18,095 nt of DNA from Patescibacteria group bacterium (GCA_015489565.1 WFZM01000013.1:1-18095), one strand, 5' to 3'. Shown: positions 1 through 7,206, numbered from the stretch's first letter. Program-made: numbers and translations. The notes: generated from the sequence alone by a model not told the origin.

Positions 1-2700
1 GCAAATGCAGCACGCGTTCCATTCACTCGCTTTACACTTACAGCTGGTTCATCAGATGTAAATGTAAACGAAGTTGTAGTGGAGCTATCTGGTCTAGCAT
101 CACGTGCTTCTTTCGACAAAGTAGTATTGCTTGATGAGGACGGAATGCAAGTAGGTGACGAAGAGTCAATCAAGTCAGATCGTCGCGCAACATTCAACAG
201 CGGCTTCGTTGTAAAGGCTGGCACAACAGAAACTTTCACAGTGGCAGCTAACATGAACGGAACTTCAGGAACTGACGATGTTGACGAGCACGCGGGCGAA
301 GTTGCCTCATTCGCAGTTGTATCTATAGATGCAAACAAGGATGTAGAAGGAACTCTGCCTATATCAGGTGCACAACACACAATCAACGCTACTTTGAGCG
401 TAGCTGCTCTTGGAGCATCTTACGATTCAGTATCTACAACAGCAAATGTAAATGATGAGAACACAAGATTGGCAAGAATCACATTTACAGCGAACAACGA
501 AGACACTCTGATAAAGAAGGTACGTCTTTACAATCGCGGAAATGCTAAACTAAACGAAGCTTTGGACAACATAGTTATCCGCTTTGACGGCTCTGACTAT
601 GACGCGGAAGTAGACGGAGACTACCTTGTGGTAGACTTCGGATCAGGAGTTCTTCTTGAAGAGGGAGACTCGGAAACTCTAGAGGTTAAAGCTGATGTTG
701 TAGGCGGAACAAATGATACAATTCAGTTTGAAATCAAAGATGTAGCAGATGTTATCGCAGTTGGTAACGACTATGGTTACGGAGCTAAGGTTACAACATC
801 AGGAACTCCTGTAACTGTAACTATTCAAAGCGGTTCAGTAAATGTTACAACAGATACCAGCTTTGACAACAACGCGAAGGTAGCCGCAGGAACCAACGAG
901 GCTCCATTGGCTGGCTTTAAAGTTGATGTTGACGGAGAGGATATAACAGCAGACGTTGCGGTAGTAATAACTTCAGCTAGCGTTCCACTTGGTACCAGTG
1001 TAGACAACATAGAAGTACAGAACATGGCTATATACAAGGACGGAGTAAGAGTATCTGATCTTGAAGATGCTGTGTTCAGCACCATTAACTCAAATGTTAC
1101 TGTAACATTTACAGACGTGCCATTTGAGCATTCTACAAACCCTGTAGCATACGTTATAAAGGGTAACATTGACAAAGACGCTCCAGATGCAATGACATAT
1201 ACTGTAAACACAGTTACATTGTCAAACATGGAGACAGTTTCAGGGGAGAATATCTCAGGAACAGCAGCTACAACACCTAACCATAGTGTAGAGGTAGCAG
1301 GTACTGAACTTACAATGAGAGTATCCAATCCTGACGAGACAAACGTAACACCTGATACGGAAGAGGTTGTTATAGCGGAAATTGAGTTTGACGCTGAAGA
1401 CTCAGGCGACGATGTACGCGTAACAGAAGTCAACTTAACTTCTAACAGTACCTTCCTATCAGCTACAAAGTACGCAAACAACTGTCAGCTATATGTTGGC
1501 ACAGACAGAATTTCAAATGACAAGGAAGACTTTACAGCTGACAACCAGGCTGGTACTTGGGACACTGACTTTGTAGTAAGCAAGGGTGAAAGAGCTACCG
1601 TAATGGTAAAGTGTGACCTTGGTTCATTCGCCAACGGTGACACTATGGGCTTTGACACACCTAGCTTTGACGCTACAGGTGAGGTTACAGGAACCAAGTA
1701 CAATAACCAAGCTGGTACAGGTTCAGCAGCTGTTAACATAACAATGGGATCTGTAACTCTTGACGAGACTACAGACAATGTTAATGACAACAAGGCTGTA
1801 AAGGACGATGCTACATCAGTAGTATTGGCTCAGATCAAGGTTGAAGCAAGAGATGCCGACATAGAATTTGACGGTGTTGACTTTGTATTCGGTGGTGGTG
1901 ACGAGAACAATGTTGACGGTGACCTTGATATCTATGCTCGTAAGGCAGGTGAGACCACTTGGACTAAAGTTGACGGCAAACTGGCCGCAGCAACAACAAG
2001 TTTCACGAACTTGAATTACGACATAGCTAAGGATACAACGGTGTACTTGGAGTTCAGAGCAGACATGCAGCCAGGTGGTACAGGTGAGATAAACAAGACC
2101 AACGCTATTAACATAACCAACTGGTCATTCAACTACAACGGAGTAGCAATAACACCTACAAACAATGTAACTGTTGCAAACTTGCCACAAGTTACAATTG
2201 TATCTGCTCTTCCTGTTGTAGAGGAAGTTTACACTGACACTATTACCATGACAGCTTCATCACTAAGTGATAAGAGACTCCTAGAGTTCTCTATAAAAGC
2301 TGATGGTGGTGATGTCCAGGTACAACAAATAGCTCTAACTGGAACAGGTAATGTTAACTGGGATAATGTTGATGTTCGCGTTTACTCAGACGCAGCACAC
2401 AACAACCTAGTTCAGGAAGATCTTGATGTTACAGGTGCGCAAGCAGCTATTGCTGACGCAACTATCGACATTACAGATGTTACAATCTCAGATGGCGATA
2501 CCTACTACTTCGTAGTAGAGGCTGACTTGGCAGCTACATCAGGTCAATCTTCAACTGTAGCATTGCCAGATACAAATGCAGCTATTATATTTGACCTTGA
2601 GCCAGTCAACCCGACAAATAACACACCTGCTACAACAGAGCTTGACTCTGATCTGGTAATTCCAGATGAGATGAAGACAACAGTCAACACAGCTCTTTAA
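1..2700 (+). CDS. Large S-layer-like extracellular repeat protein, 5' end outside window
   Basis: The frame is open from the first base, so the gene begins upstream; the GTG at 79 is just an internal valine. About 899 residues are visible, ending at TAA 2698-2700. The protein is rich in Thr, Val, Asp, Asn and Ala, poor in Cys and Lys, and strongly acidic, as in secreted beta-sandwich proteins. About five diverged repeats of roughly 150 residues begin near nt 376, 817, 1288, 1735 and 2185, each opening with a beta-strand such as TINATLSVAALG, VTIQSGSVNV or VNITMGSVTL. The only two cysteines (codons near 1483 and 1609) lie in the same repeat and could form a disulfide. No C-terminal membrane helix or LPXTG motif is seen, so any anchoring would have to come from the unseen N-terminus or from self-assembly. 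A surface-layer or adhesin-type role is inferred from composition and repeats, not from a recognised domain. Confidence 0.75.
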   Translation, partial: ANAARVPFTRFTLTAGSSDVNVNEVVVELSGLASRASFDKVVLLDEDGMQVGDEESIKSDRRATFNSGFVVKAGTTETFTVAANMNGTSGTDDVDEHAGEVASFAVVSIDANKDVEGTLPISGAQHTINATLSVAALGASYDSVSTTANVNDENTRLARITFTANNEDTLIKKVRLYNRGNAKLNEALDNIVIRFDGSDYDAEVDGDYLVVDFGSGVLLEEGDSETLEVKADVVGGTNDTIQFEIKDVADVIAVGNDYGYGAKVTTSGTPVTVTIQSGSVNVTTDTSFDNNAKVAAGTNEAPLAGFKVDVDGEDITADVAVVITSASVPLGTSVDNIEVQNMAIYKDGVRVSDLEDAVFSTINSNVTVTFTDVPFEHSTNPVAYVIKGNIDKDAPDAMTYTVNTVTLSNMETVSGENISGTAATTPNHSVEVAGTELTMRVSNPDETNVTPDTEEVVIAEIEFDAEDSGDDVRVTEVNLTSNSTFLSATKYANNCQLYVGTDRISNDKEDFTADNQAGTWDTDFVVSKGERATVMVKCDLGSFANGDTMGFDTPSFDATGEVTGTKYNNQAGTGSAAVNITMGSVTLDETTDNVNDNKAVKDDATSVVLAQIKVEARDADIEFDGVDFVFGGGDENNVDGDLDIYARKAGETTWTKVDGKLAAATTSFTNLNYDIAKDTTVYLEFRADMQPGGTGEINKTNAINITNWSFNYNGVAITPTNNVTVANLPQVTIVSALPVVEEVYTDTITMTASSLSDKRLLEFSIKADGGDVQVQQIALTGTGNVNWDNVDVRVYSDAAHNNLVQEDLDVTGAQAAIADATIDITDVTISDGDTYYFVVEADLAATSGQSSTVALPDTNAAIIFDLEPVNPTNNTPATTELDSDLVIPDEMKTTVNTAL

Positions 2701-2780
2701 TATAATTCCCGCAAGGAATTAAACTAAAGACAAGTTGATTGAGCAGGTCACGCAAACTTTGTGTAACTTGCACGGTCTTG

Positions 2781-2813
2781 CAAAAAGCCCCCGTTTTATC
2801 GGGGGCTTTTTTG
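2781..2813 (+). terminator. Strong intrinsic terminator of the repeat-protein gene
   Basis: A-rich left arm with GCCCCCG, loop TTTTAT, then CGGGGGC followed by six T. The stem is 12-13 bp including the A/T flanks, so it could work in both directions. It lies 81 nt after the stop codon. Confidence 0.9.
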
Positions 2814-2850
2814 CATCCACACCCCAAACCCCAAAAAGACCCCCCAATCC

Positions 2851-2873
2851 TCTACGAGGTTAAACCTCGTAGA
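2851..2873. repeat. REP-like palindrome, outer left copy
   Basis: Perfect palindrome with 11-nt arms TCTACGAGGTT and AACCTCGTAGA around a single A. An extra right half-site, AACCTCGTAGA, follows at 2875-2885. The same palindrome in reverse orientation (central T) lies at 3668-3692 on the other side of the transposase gene, and a variant lies at 2970-2996. This arrangement is that of REP sequences paired with their dedicated tyrosine transposase. Confidence 0.85.
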
Positions 2874-2904
2874 AAACCTCGTAGAAATTAAAAATAATAA
2901 AAAG

Positions 2905-2930
2905 GTCCTGACTATAAAATTAGTCAGGAC
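2905..2930. terminator. Bidirectional terminator downstream of the transposase gene
   Basis: Stem GTCCTGACTA / TAGTCAGGAC (10 bp) with loop TAAAAT, flanked by A-rich sequence on the left and TTTTTATTTTT on the right. It can end minus-strand transcripts of the transposase and any plus-strand read-through. Confidence 0.8.
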
Positions 2931-2969
2931 TTTTTATTTTTACTTTTAGAACTTTCTAACTTAAACCTA

Positions 2970-2996
2970 AATCTATGAGGTTAAACCTCATAGATT
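2970..2996. repeat. REP-like palindrome overlapping the transposase stop codon
   Basis: Perfect palindrome with 13-nt arms AATCTATGAGGTT and AACCTCATAGATT around one A. It differs from the 2851 copy by paired changes (C to T in one arm, G to A in the other), so pairing is kept. The TGA stop of the minus-strand transposase (2988-2990) and its last codons lie inside it. Confidence 0.85.
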
Positions 2997-3635
2997 AAAT
3001 CCTTTATTGTTTTGATGAGTATCAACAAAAATTTTAGACCATTGTTTAGCATCATTTTTATATTTTCTTATATCTCCACTCATGTGAATAATCATATCAA
3101 TCTCATTTTTATTGCAAATAGGTGCTTTAACAGATCCTGGGTCAATATATTCAAACCAGGAAGTTTTAAGTAAGTCTGTTCCTGCGTTATATTTATGATG
3201 TATAAAGTTTAAGTTAACATAAGCGCTTACAGCTACTAAATCTATAATATGCCTTGCCTTAAATGTTCCTTGAAAAACAACTCCGCTAGCATCATATTTT
3301 TCATTAAAAAACATAGTATAGCTTGTGCCAATTTTTTGCATGAATTTTGAAATTCCATTAGGGGTTATTTCTTTTAAAATTAGGTGAAAGTGATTTGGCA
3401 AAAGTGCATAAGCTACTATCTCAACAAGTTTTTCAAATTTGCCAGATTTTTGCTTCTCGCGTTTACGCGCATGTTTGTCAACTGAGGCCTGTACACGTTC
3501 ATGTCTGTTAAAAATTATTAGGTTATCTAAAAAATAATATATATCACCGGACTCTAAAAATATTTCATTTTTATTTGCGCCTCTATTGTAAATATGGTAA
3601 TACTCACCAACGATGAACTGAGTCTTCCTTGTCAT
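2988..3635 (-). CDS. REP-associated tyrosine transposase (Y1 / IS200-like, RAYT)
   Basis: A 215-residue protein of the Y1 transposase superfamily, single-strand DNA nucleases that nick and rejoin DNA at hairpins through a catalytic tyrosine. Visible motifs are the N-terminal YYHIYNRG, the HUH metal site LLPNHFHLIL (His82 and His84), the helix KFMQKIGTSYTMFFNEKY carrying the likely nucleophile Tyr106, and VVFQGTFKARHI, matching the GR/LWQGRF region of RAYT proteins. The length is normal for a complete RAYT. The start ATG at 3633-3635 lies 8 nt after a minus-strand TATAAT (3644-3649). Its 3' end runs into one palindrome, with further palindromes outside both ends, as expected for a RAYT and its REP substrates. 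It appears intact, so recent activity is possible but not shown. Confidence 0.92.
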   Translation of the reverse strand: MTRKTQFIVGEYYHIYNRGANKNEIFLESGDIYYFLDNLIIFNRHERVQASVDKHARKREKQKSGKFEKLVEIVAYALLPNHFHLILKEITPNGISKFMQKIGTSYTMFFNEKYDASGVVFQGTFKARHIIDLVAVSAYVNLNFIHHKYNAGTDLLKTSWFEYIDPGSVKAPICNKNEIDMIIHMSGDIRKYKNDAKQWSKIFVDTHQNNKGFNL

Positions 3636-3643
3636 ACCTTCAT

Positions 3644-3649
3644 ATTATA
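3644..3649 (-). promoter_or_regulatory. -10 box of the transposase gene
   Basis: Minus-strand TATAAT 8 nt before the ATG. No convincing -35 is seen; the expected position runs into the flanking palindrome at 3668-3692. Spacing predicts a very short or absent 5' leader. Confidence 0.5.
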
Positions 3650-3667
3650 GCAAAACACAAAACAAAT

Positions 3668-3692
3668 ATCTACGAGGTTTAACCTCGTAGAT
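3668..3692. repeat. REP-like palindrome, right copy
   Basis: Perfect palindrome with 12-nt arms ATCTACGAGGTT and AACCTCGTAGAT around one T. The core is the reverse complement of the 2851 copy, so the two copies flanking the transposase face each other. It lies just before the predicted rpsA promoter. Confidence 0.85.
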
Positions 3693-3695
3693 TTC

Positions 3696-3723
3696 TTGAT
3701 TTTGTGGGCTTTTGTGATAGACT
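3696..3723 (+). promoter_or_regulatory. Predicted promoter of rpsA
   Basis: TTGATT (3696-3701), 16-nt spacer, TAGACT (3718-3723). It would give a leader of roughly 70 nt containing the hairpin at 3741-3791. The -10 is imperfect, so the call is moderate. Confidence 0.45.
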
Positions 3724-3740
3724 GTTGTGCATTATTGGCC

Positions 3741-3791
3741 CGGTTTTGTGGCTAACCCTGCAGATGAAGTATTTGCAGTACCACAAAATCG
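3741..3791 (+). promoter_or_regulatory. Nested hairpin in the rpsA 5' leader
   Basis: Outer stem 3741-3751 with 3781-3791 (11 bp, core TTTTGTGG / CCACAAAA, one G-U). An asymmetric internal loop (6 nt and 2 nt) follows, then an inner stem CTGCAGAT (3758-3765) with ATTTGCAG (3771-3778; 8 bp, one G-U) capped by GAAGT. The structure ends 10 nt before the S1 start codon, and no Shine-Dalgarno sequence is present. S1 represses its own leader in E. coli; the same role here is inference. Confidence 0.6.
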
Positions 3792-3801
3792 TTATAAAAT
3801 T

Positions 3802-4881
3802 ATGACAGATAAAAAAGATATTATTAAAAACTCACCATTGCCACCTAAGATAGGTGATGTTGTAGAGGGTCCGATTATAGATATAGATCACGGACGCGTT
3901 TATATAGATATAAAACCTTTTGGAACGGCTGTAATATATGGGCGTGAATACATGGCGGCCCGCGACTTGCTTCGCCATTCAAACATAGGCGATATTGTCG
4001 AAGCCAAAGTTGTAGAGACAGAAAATGAAGATGGATACATAGAAGTGTCGCTTCGTGAGGCTCGTCAGGCGCTTGTTTGGAACGAGGCACTGGAGCTTAT
4101 GCGCAACAAAACCACAATAGAGCTTGCTCCAAAAGAAGCCAACAAAGGAGGTCTCATAATGGAATGGAAGGGTATAGTTGGATTTTTGCCGGCATCTCAG
4201 CTTAATGAAGAGCACTACCCAAAAGTTCCGGAAGGAGATAAAGACAGAATTCTTTCAGAACTCAAAGCACTGGTAGGACAAAAACTATCTGTATATATAA
4301 TAACTGCCGATGCTAAAGAGCAAAAGCTAATCTTCTCAGAGAAGAAAGTCGATGAAGAAGCTCAAGATGCATCCGCTACAGGACAAGAACAAGAAAGCGG
4401 CAGTGTATACAAAGTTGGTGATATACTTGAAGGAGAAATAACCGGAGCTACAGATTTTGGCGCCTTTGTGAAACTACCTGATGGCTCAGAAGGTCTGGTG
4501 CATATTTCCGAGATGGACTGGGCTTTGGTGGAAGACCCTAAGACGAGATTTAGCATTGGCGAGAAAGTCCAAGTAAAGGTTATAGAAGTTAAAGACAATA
4601 AAGTATCCTTGTCTATCAAGGCTCTAAAAGAAGACCCTTGGAAGAAAGCTGAAACAAAATATAAAAAAGGAGATGTGGTTGACGCTGTGGTTATAAAGCA
4701 CAACAGGCATGGAGCTCTAGCTTCGGTAGAAGAGGGAGTATCCGGGCTTGTGCATGTATCTGAATTTGAGTCAGCTGAAGACTTAAAAGAAAAGCTGAAG
4801 CTTGGCTCTTCTCATAAGTTTGTAATTACAATGTTTGATCCAAAGCAGCACAAAATGACTCTTAGCTATAAAAAGGACTAG
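3802..4881 (+). CDS. rpsA: 30S ribosomal protein S1, four-domain form
   Basis: S1 recruits mRNA to the 30S subunit through tandem RNA-binding OB folds. The 359-residue product has four S1 domains at about residues 17-85, 104-180, 204-274 and 288-357. The third is the most typical, with GDILEGEITGATDFGAFVKL followed by EGLVHISEMDW; the fourth has GLVHVSEF. An acidic Gln/Glu/Ser linker lies near 183-200. E. coli S1 has six domains, so this is a short form. The frame stays open upstream to a GTG at 3727, but that stretch encodes no S1-like sequence and coincides with the leader hairpin, so ATG 3802 (MTDKKDIIKN) is preferred. It stands alone, with its own leader and terminator. Confidence 0.93.
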   Translation: MTDKKDIIKNSPLPPKIGDVVEGPIIDIDHGRVYIDIKPFGTAVIYGREYMAARDLLRHSNIGDIVEAKVVETENEDGYIEVSLREARQALVWNEALELMRNKTTIELAPKEANKGGLIMEWKGIVGFLPASQLNEEHYPKVPEGDKDRILSELKALVGQKLSVYIITADAKEQKLIFSEKKVDEEAQDASATGQEQESGSVYKVGDILEGEITGATDFGAFVKLPDGSEGLVHISEMDWALVEDPKTRFSIGEKVQVKVIEVKDNKVSLSIKALKEDPWKKAETKYKKGDVVDAVVIKHNRHGALASVEEGVSGLVHVSEFESAEDLKEKLKLGSSHKFVITMFDPKQHKMTLSYKKD

Positions 4882-4919
4882 TTATTTACTAAGGGAATTT
4901 GAGCTCAAGACAAGATTCA

Positions 4920-4950
4920 AGAGCCGGCAGCCTTTGGCTGCCGGCTCTTT
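4920..4950 (+). terminator. Intrinsic terminator of rpsA
   Basis: Perfect 13-bp stem, arms AGAGCCGGCAGCC and GGCTGCCGGCTCT, loop TTT, followed by TTCTATCTC. It lies 38 nt after the rpsA stop. Confidence 0.88.
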
Positions 4951-5054
4951 CTATCTCAATTATTAAATCTAGCAAGCATCTAAGCTTATCTCACAAAAAT
5001 GAGTCACTTCACTCACTATATATTACAGCACCTATAAAAAGTGAATTCCCGGAC

Positions 5055-5086
5055 CTAAAAATGGAGCTTCTAGCTCCACTTTTTAG
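5055..5086. repeat. Palindromic element, copy A, possible terminator
   Basis: Core TGGAGCTTCTAGCTCCA (5062-5078) with CTAAAAA before it and CTTTTTAG after it, so the hairpin has A/T arms typical of a bidirectional terminator. Related 17-nt cores occur at 17106-17122 and 17177-17193. The remainder of 4951-5142 shows no convincing gene, only a small TGAGT/ACTCA hairpin at 5000-5015. Confidence 0.6.
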
Positions 5087-5142
5087 CTTTTATTTGGCAT
5101 GTGCCTGCAGCTTGTGCTTTGTGCCTCTTATGGGTTTTTGAC

Positions 5143-5172
5143 TTTACAATCTTGTCGTTTAAATGCTATTAT
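5143..5172 (+). promoter_or_regulatory. Predicted leaderless-type promoter of the aminotransferase gene
   Basis: TTTACA (5143-5148), 18-nt spacer, TATTAT (5167-5172), then only 6 nt to the ATG at 5179. The expected transcription start falls on or next to the start codon. Confidence 0.55.
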
Positions 5173-5178
5173 TTGAAA

Positions 5179-6360
5179 ATGCAATTTGCAAAAAGAAGCG
5201 AAGGTATAAACAGTTCGTTTATTCGCGACATTTTAAACTTGACCAAAAATAAGGATATAATATCTTTTGCCGGTGGACTCCCCAACCCCGGGCTTTTCCC
5301 AACAGACGAGTTTGCCAGCGCGGCGGAAAATATTCTTAAAGACCCTAAGCTTTCAAAAGAAGCTCTGCAATACGGTCAGAGCGCAGGCTACAGACCACTT
5401 ATAGAAATCATCGCCAAAAGCTACAAAACAAAAGACAATTTGGACATAGACCCGGATTTGATTTTAATAACAAACGGCTCCCAGCAAGGCCTGGATTTGA
5501 TATCCAAGATATTTATAAATGAAAAAGACAGAGTTTTGCTGGAGGGTCCCACTTATCTGGCCGCTCTTCAGTCAATGCAATTTTACAGACCGGAGTTTTA
5601 CTCTGTTCAGCTCGAAAAAGACGGACCTAAGAAAGAGTCTTTAAATTCCGCACCCAAAGACTCCAGGCTTTTTTATTGCATTCCCAATTTTCAAAACCCG
5701 AGTGGCATAAGCTGGAGCAATGAAAAAAGAAAACTTGTAGCAGACTTTGCAGCCTCACAAGATATTTTGCTCGTGGAAGACGATCCCTACGGTGAGATAC
5801 GCTTTGAAGGAGGGCGCCCATTACCGCTAAAGACTTTCTATGAAAAAACCGTAATGTTAGGCTCCTTTTCCAAGATTTTGGCACCCGGTCTTAGGCTGGG
5901 CTGGATTATCGCTCCAAACAAAGAGTTTTTTGAAAAATTGCTTCTTGCAAAGCAGGCCGCTGATTTGCATACAAGCCAATTTACTCAAATGATAGCGGCT
6001 AAATTTTATGAAAACTTTAACTCGCAAGCGCATATAGAAAAAATTTCTCAAGTATACAAAAAGCAAAAAGATGCTTTAGTCAGTGCGCTGCGCGAGCACT
6101 TACCGGATTTTCATTTCAACGATATTCAGGGCGGCATGTTTATTTGGGGTAGTTTTCCGGAAGATGTTGACACCCTATCATTACTTGACTTTGCAGTAAA
6201 AGAGGGGGTGGCTTATGTGCCGGGTATTGCATTTTTTGCGAAAGACTTTCAAAAGCATAATTTTGCAAGGCTTAACTTTAGCAATTCCCAAAAGGAGGAT
6301 ATAGTACTAGGAGTAAAGCGATTGAGAAAAGCCTATGAAAAATACAAAGAACAACGATGA
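5179..6360 (+). CDS. PLP-dependent aminotransferase, class I/II
   Basis: A 393-residue fold-type I aminotransferase. Visible signatures are FAGGLPNPGLFP near residue 30, ITNGSQQGLDLISKIF (97-112), the PNFQNPSG cofactor motif (169-176), VEDDPYGEIRFEG (199-211), the Schiff-base lysine in GSFSKILAPGLRLGWI (Lys232), and ARLNFS near the C-terminus with the substrate-carboxylate arginine. This pattern is closest to the 2-aminoadipate/aromatic aminotransferases related to the MocR catalytic domain; the amino acid used cannot be told from sequence alone. An earlier start at 5101 would add a hydrophobic stretch with no family resemblance and lies upstream of the predicted promoter, so ATG 5179 is chosen. 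The gene overlaps the next by 26 nt, suggesting co-transcription and coupled translation. Confidence 0.9.
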   Translation: MQFAKRSEGINSSFIRDILNLTKNKDIISFAGGLPNPGLFPTDEFASAAENILKDPKLSKEALQYGQSAGYRPLIEIIAKSYKTKDNLDIDPDLILITNGSQQGLDLISKIFINEKDRVLLEGPTYLAALQSMQFYRPEFYSVQLEKDGPKKESLNSAPKDSRLFYCIPNFQNPSGISWSNEKRKLVADFAASQDILLVEDDPYGEIRFEGGRPLPLKTFYEKTVMLGSFSKILAPGLRLGWIIAPNKEFFEKLLLAKQAADLHTSQFTQMIAAKFYENFNSQAHIEKISQVYKKQKDALVSALREHLPDFHFNDIQGGMFIWGSFPEDVDTLSLLDFAVKEGVAYVPGIAFFAKDFQKHNFARLNFSNSQKEDIVLGVKRLRKAYEKYKEQR

Positions 6361-6841
6361 AAAAAGAGCTTTAAATTTTTTAAAAGACTGCGCTATAGAT
6401 TATGAGCTTTTTGAACATGAGCCCGTATGGACTGTGTCAGACATAGAAAATCTGGGGCTTGACTTTAACGCCCTGGGTCTTAAAACTCTTGTCTTAAGAG
6501 ATAGAAAAGCCGAGAGATTTTATTTTGTGGTATTAAACGAGAAGAAGCGCTTGGATATAAAATCATTGCAGGATAGATTTAATGAGAAGAAGCTTATTTT
6601 TGCATCAGAGGAGAATTTGCTTGATTTATTCAGGGTTCTGCCCGGCTCGCTATCTCCGATGGCGCTTATAAATTACAAGAAAAAAAGTTCGCTAAAAATT
6701 ATTTTAGACGAAGATTTGCTAAGTGCCGAGTATATCGCAATGCATCCCAACAACAATGCTTTCACGGTTCGCGTATCTTTGGAAGAATTTCAAAAATTCA
6801 TGGGCAAGCTAAAGCTGGACTATAAATATCTGCCACTTTAA
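6335..6841 (+). CDS. YbaK/ProX-family aminoacyl-tRNA deacylase
   Basis: A 168-residue protein matching free-standing editing domains (PrdX/ProX type) that hydrolyse wrongly charged tRNAPro such as Ala-tRNAPro. Support comes from the N-terminal EHEPVWTVSD, GLKTLVLRDRK with the conserved lysine (Lys50), FYFVVLNEKKRLDIKSL, FASEENLLDLF, the PGSLSPMAL loop (103-110, equivalent to the GxxxP editing loop), ILDEDLL, and HPNNNAFTV near residues 137-145. The length is normal for the family. It begins inside the end of the aminotransferase gene; no alternative in-frame start lies nearby. No Shine-Dalgarno is seen, so translation is probably coupled. The exact substrate (Ala or Cys) is not decided by the sequence. 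Confidence 0.85.
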   Translation: MKNTKNNDEKRALNFLKDCAIDYELFEHEPVWTVSDIENLGLDFNALGLKTLVLRDRKAERFYFVVLNEKKRLDIKSLQDRFNEKKLIFASEENLLDLFRVLPGSLSPMALINYKKKSSLKIILDEDLLSAEYIAMHPNNNAFTVRVSLEEFQKFMGKLKLDYKYLPL

Positions 6842-6872
6842 CAAAAAATACATATTGTCAATATTGTTTTTG
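6842..6872 (+). terminator. Weak AT-rich terminator-like hairpin
   Basis: CAAAAA pairs with TTTTTG and, inside, ATATT pairs with AATAT around GTC, ending in a T run just after the deacylase stop. The stem has no GC core and overlaps the -35 region of the next gene, so it would be inefficient. Confidence 0.3.
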
Positions 6873-6891
6873 GGTCTCTTTTAGGTATAAT
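6864..6891 (+). promoter_or_regulatory. Predicted leaderless-type promoter of the small membrane protein
   Basis: TTGTTT (6864-6869), 16-nt spacer, perfect TATAAT (6886-6891), then 6 nt to ATG 6898. The transcription start would coincide with the start codon. Confidence 0.65.
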
Positions 6892-6897
6892 ATAAAC

Positions 6898-7092
6898 ATG
6901 GAGCAAAGCGAAACAATTTTCTTCAAACAAGTCTTGATCTTTTCTGCAATCATTTTTGCCGCTATAGGTTTGTCTTATGCGGTGAATTTTTATAAAGATG
7001 ATCTCAAAGCACTTGGGCTTAAAGCTGCAGCAGCCGCCAACGAAAGCGGTAAAGCATTCGGTGAGATTATGACCGAAGACCTTGACCCATAA
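6898..7092 (+). CDS. Small single-pass membrane protein, unknown function
   Basis: A 64-residue protein not recognised as a family. A short polar N-terminus (MEQSETIFFK) is followed by one hydrophobic helix at about residues 12-31 (VLIFSAIIFAAIGLSYAV), then an amphipathic Ala/Lys-rich segment and an acidic end. No signal-peptidase site is evident, so it probably stays membrane-anchored. A perfect -10 box at the right distance from the ATG and a strong terminator 38 nt after the stop make a real monocistronic gene likely despite its size. Confidence 0.65.
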   Translation: MEQSETIFFKQVLIFSAIIFAAIGLSYAVNFYKDDLKALGLKAAAAANESGKAFGEIMTEDLDP

Positions 7093-7130
7093 TAAAGATG
7101 CTAAAACCCAACTACAGCAGAGAGTAAGTC

Positions 7131-7159
7131 AAAGCGCGCGGCTACGCCGCGCGCTTTTT
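7131..7159 (+). terminator. Intrinsic terminator after the small membrane protein gene
   Basis: 12-bp stem AAAGCGCGCGGC / GCCGCGCGCTTT with loop TAC and a run of five T. Confidence 0.9.
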
Positions 7160-7165
7160 ATCTCG

Positions 7166-7206
7166 AAAATCAAATCTAACAGGTCTCGCCTGTTAGATTT
7201 GATTTT
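7166..7206. repeat. Long perfect hairpin, diverged member of the REP-like family, at the rplJ promoter
   Basis: 18-bp uninterrupted stem from 7166-7183 and 7189-7206 with loop TCTCG. The centre has arms TCTAACAGG and CCTGTTAGA, the same plan as the transposase-linked palindromes (TCTACGAGG / CCTCGTAGA), with the differences paired so the stem stays intact. The right arm contains the TTGATT proposed as the rplJ -35 box. Confidence 0.7.

Noticed and set aside
825..1481. Long antisense open frame of 218 codons within the repeat-protein gene, with another at 1485-1793
   Set aside because: Low-complexity Ser/Thr/Val product with no promoter; it mirrors the biased codon use of the sense gene.
2851..3692. 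CRISPR array from repeated GAGGTT/AACCTC units
   Set aside because: Only three palindromes, irregular spacing, a transposase gene between them and no cas genes.
3727..3801. Upstream GTG extension of rpsA
   Set aside because: Not S1-like, overlaps the leader hairpin, and a plain ATG lies at the expected domain start.
4899..5141. Open frame of 80 codons between rpsA and the aminotransferase gene
   Set aside because: It begins next to the rpsA terminator and runs through two hairpins; composition is not protein-like.
6336..6360. UGA recoding, as in Gracilibacteria/SR1
   Set aside because: TGA ends the aminotransferase and transposase frames at the expected lengths, and no gene here needs TGA read-through.
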